Source: Dyella sp. M7H15-1 (lineage in GTDB: Bacteria > Pseudomonadota > Gammaproteobacteria > Xanthomonadales > Rhodanobacteraceae). Taken from it: a stretch of DNA of 64,000 nt. Position numbers and translations under genes: made by a program. Below are positions 62,609 to 64,000 of this stretch, piece after piece. How positions within the stretch are numbered: position 1 is the first letter of the stretch; every line of letters begins with the position of its first letter. The stretch spans positions 2,046,001 through 2,110,000 of the forward strand of contig NZ_CP035300.1 of assembly GCF_004114615.1 (NCBI RefSeq). Reading direction: 5' to 3'. A model generated the notes under the pieces. It was not told the DNA's origin and did no database searches. It saw only the letters and a list, made by a program, of their open reading frames with translations.

Positions 62609-64000
62609 TCATGCGGGCACCACCTCAAACGGCCGCATCATTTCATTCGCCTCGTGTTCCAACAGGTGGCAATGCCACACATACTTGCCCACGTAACCGT
62701 CGAAGCGCACGATGATGCGTGTGATCATTCCCGGCCACGCCTGCGCCACATCTTTCCATCCCGCCTCTTCCGGCCCTGGCGGCTGCGCCGGACCGGTGTA
62801 GCGAATGGTTTTCGATTCCAGCCATTCGCCCTGATCGAACGGCCGGCGATCCAGAATCTGGAAACGCACCAGATGCAGATGGATCGGATGCGTATCGTCG
62901 GTGAGGTTGATAAAGCTCCAGGTTTCGGTGCTACCCAACACCGGCTTTTCGGTGACGGGTTCGTGCCAACGCTTGCCGTTGAGCAACATCATCATGGGTT
63001 CGGCGACGCAGTCGTCATATTCGTCCAGCGTCATCAAGCGCTGGTGGGTTGCCACGGATTCGGGCATGCGCGGCACGTCGCGTAGTACGGCCGGCACAAC
63101 ACTGGCGTCGCGCACACGACTGCTGCCGACGCGAAACTGCATGATCGGCAGCGCGTCGTTGATTAGCTCGACCTGTTGCCCGGCCATGGAAGAAAAATCG
63201 ATCACCAGATCGACGCGTTCGGCCGGCGCCACCAGCGTGCTTTTCTGCGTCACCGGCGCAGCAAGCAGTCCCTGGTCGCTGCCAATCTGCTGGAACGGCC
63301 GGCCACCCGCCAGTTTCAAATGGAAGAAGCGCGCGTTGGCGGCATTGAGCACGCGGAAGCGATAACGGCGCGGCTCGACATCGAGATACGGCAGCAGCGT
63401 ACCGTTGATCAGCATGGCATCGCCGAACACTTCCGACACCCATGGCGCTTGACTGTTGCCGGATACGGGGTAGTAAAGTTGCGCATCTCTGGTGAGCAGG
63501 CGATCGCTTAGCGTCAACGGAATCTCGTATTCGCCATGGGGCAGGCCCAGCGATTGCTCGTGATCGTCACGCAGGATCAAGTTACCGAACATACCTGCAT
63601 AGATATTCAGGCGATTGATGCCCATTGCGTGATCGTGATACCAAAGCGCGGCCGCATCCTGCTTGTTCGGATAGGTGTGCAGGCGCGACTGGCCTGGCAC
63701 ATACCAGTCGTCCGGATAACCATCGCTTTCCGTTTGCACGCGTGCACCATGCACGTGCACAATGGCGCGCACTTCGGGCTGGTCTTTCTCGGCGCCATGG
63801 ATGTTATGGTCGATGGGCAGGAAATGTCTGGTCGGCAACGCGTTGCGCCACTCGATGCGCATAGGCTTGCCACTTAGCGCCTCGATCGTCGGCCCCGGCA
63901 TGCTGCCGCCGTAGGTCCACACACGTGTCGACGGCAAATCGCGATGCAGGCGCTGCTCCGTTTCCTTCATGTCGACGCGTACCCGCTTGCCCTGATCGGC
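62609..64000 (-). CDS. CotA-like multicopper oxidase (laccase), 5' end outside the window
   Basis: Partial gene; the frame is open to the right edge (464 codons visible). It closely follows spore-coat laccase CotA and bilirubin oxidases: HRDLPSTRVWTYGGSMPGPT, then copper-binding VHVHG (here AIVHVHGARV), LWYHDHAMGINRLN, HPIHLHLVRFQILD and the type 1/type 3 motif VWHCHLLEHEANEMM. In CotA a methionine follows at the axial position; MM is present here. It would oxidise phenols, bilirubin or metal ions with reduction of oxygen to water. An ATG at 63970 exists, but relatives have more sequence upstream. Whether it is exported cannot be seen. Confidence 0.93.
   Translation of the reverse strand, partial: ADQGKRVRVDMKETEQRLHRDLPSTRVWTYGGSMPGPTIEALSGKPMRIEWRNALPTRHFLPIDHNIHGAEKDQPEVRAIVHVHGARVQTESDGYPDDWYVPGQSRLHTYPNKQDAAALWYHDHAMGINRLNIYAGMFGNLILRDDHEQSLGLPHGEYEIPLTLSDRLLTRDAQLYYPVSGNSQAPWVSEVFGDAMLINGTLLPYLDVEPRRYRFRVLNAANARFFHLKLAGGRPFQQIGSDQGLLAAPVTQKSTLVAPAERVDLVIDFSSMAGQQVELINDALPIMQFRVGSSRVRDASVVPAVLRDVPRMPESVATHQRLMTLDEYDDCVAEPMMMLLNGKRWHEPVTEKPVLGSTETWSFINLTDDTHPIHLHLVRFQILDRRPFDQGEWLESKTIRYTGPAQPPGPEEAGWKDVAQAWPGMITRIIVRFDGYVGKYVWHCHLLEHEANEMMRPFEVVPA

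Overview
The window looks like a piece of a gammaproteobacterial chromosome from the order Xanthomonadales, most likely the family Rhodanobacteraceae (Dyella, Luteibacter or Rhodanobacter type). This is inferred from protein flavour and from core gene order: pilMNOPQ divergent from a class A PBP, and leuS-lptE-holA-nadD / rsfS-rlmH-maf. No rRNA, tRNA or CRISPR array was seen.

Layout. 0.4-3.6 kb: OmpR-type regulator plus CHASE2 histidine kinase. 4.0-4.4 kb: a small orphan protein. 4.4-10.4 kb: thiS-thiG-trmB, an SLC13-type permease, a nucleotide-sugar dehydrogenase, a Rieske ferredoxin and a small membrane protein. 10.4-15.0 kb: a complete MacAB-like ABC system (adaptor, ATPase, two permeases). 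15.6-19.9 kb: a second, divergent cluster (leader hairpin, small ORF, prolyl-4-hydroxylase-like oxygenase, PadR regulator, membrane protein, one permease and one permease broken by an internal deletion). 20.0-23.3 kb: FAH-family enzyme, mscL, M28 peptidase, MarR regulator. 23.3-26.5 kb: a macrodomain gene cut in two by an IS21-family element whose exact ends and 5-bp target duplication can be read. 26.5-33.6 kb: a six-gene MoxR/Bat operon with overlapping genes and a fused BatB-BatC. 33.7-41.9 kb: pilMNOPQ and mrcA. 42.0-46.8 kb: a frameshifted conserved protein, MAPEG, CPBP protease, maf, ald, a small gene remnant, rlmH and rsfS. 47.3-52.8 kb: an accessory block (NrsF/SigF, DipZ, exported MsrB, and an AT-rich effector-like gene) between rsfS and nadD. 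52.8-57.9 kb: nadD, holA, lptE, leuS. 58.0-61.5 kb: pqiABC with PqiA split into two genes. 61.6-64.0 kb: CnoX-like thioredoxin and a CotA-like laccase running off the edge.

Strongest observations. (1) Two divergent promoters, GTAACC-N16-CGAATA and GTAACG-N16-CGAATA, lie between the SigF-like sigma gene and dipZ-msrB. They suggest an autoregulated ECF switch controlling an extracytoplasmic methionine-sulfoxide repair module. (2) The IS21 insertion can be excised on paper (TSD CTTGC), restoring a 173-residue macrodomain reading frame. (3) The oxygenase/PadR/permease cluster has a leader hairpin with two competing 3' arms, a small ORF in front of the oxygenase, and a decayed second permease. (4) The AT-rich gene at 51.4-52.8 kb carries an HxD...H dioxygenase-like signature and may be an acquired effector.

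All function calls come from reading motifs by eye. No database search was run.
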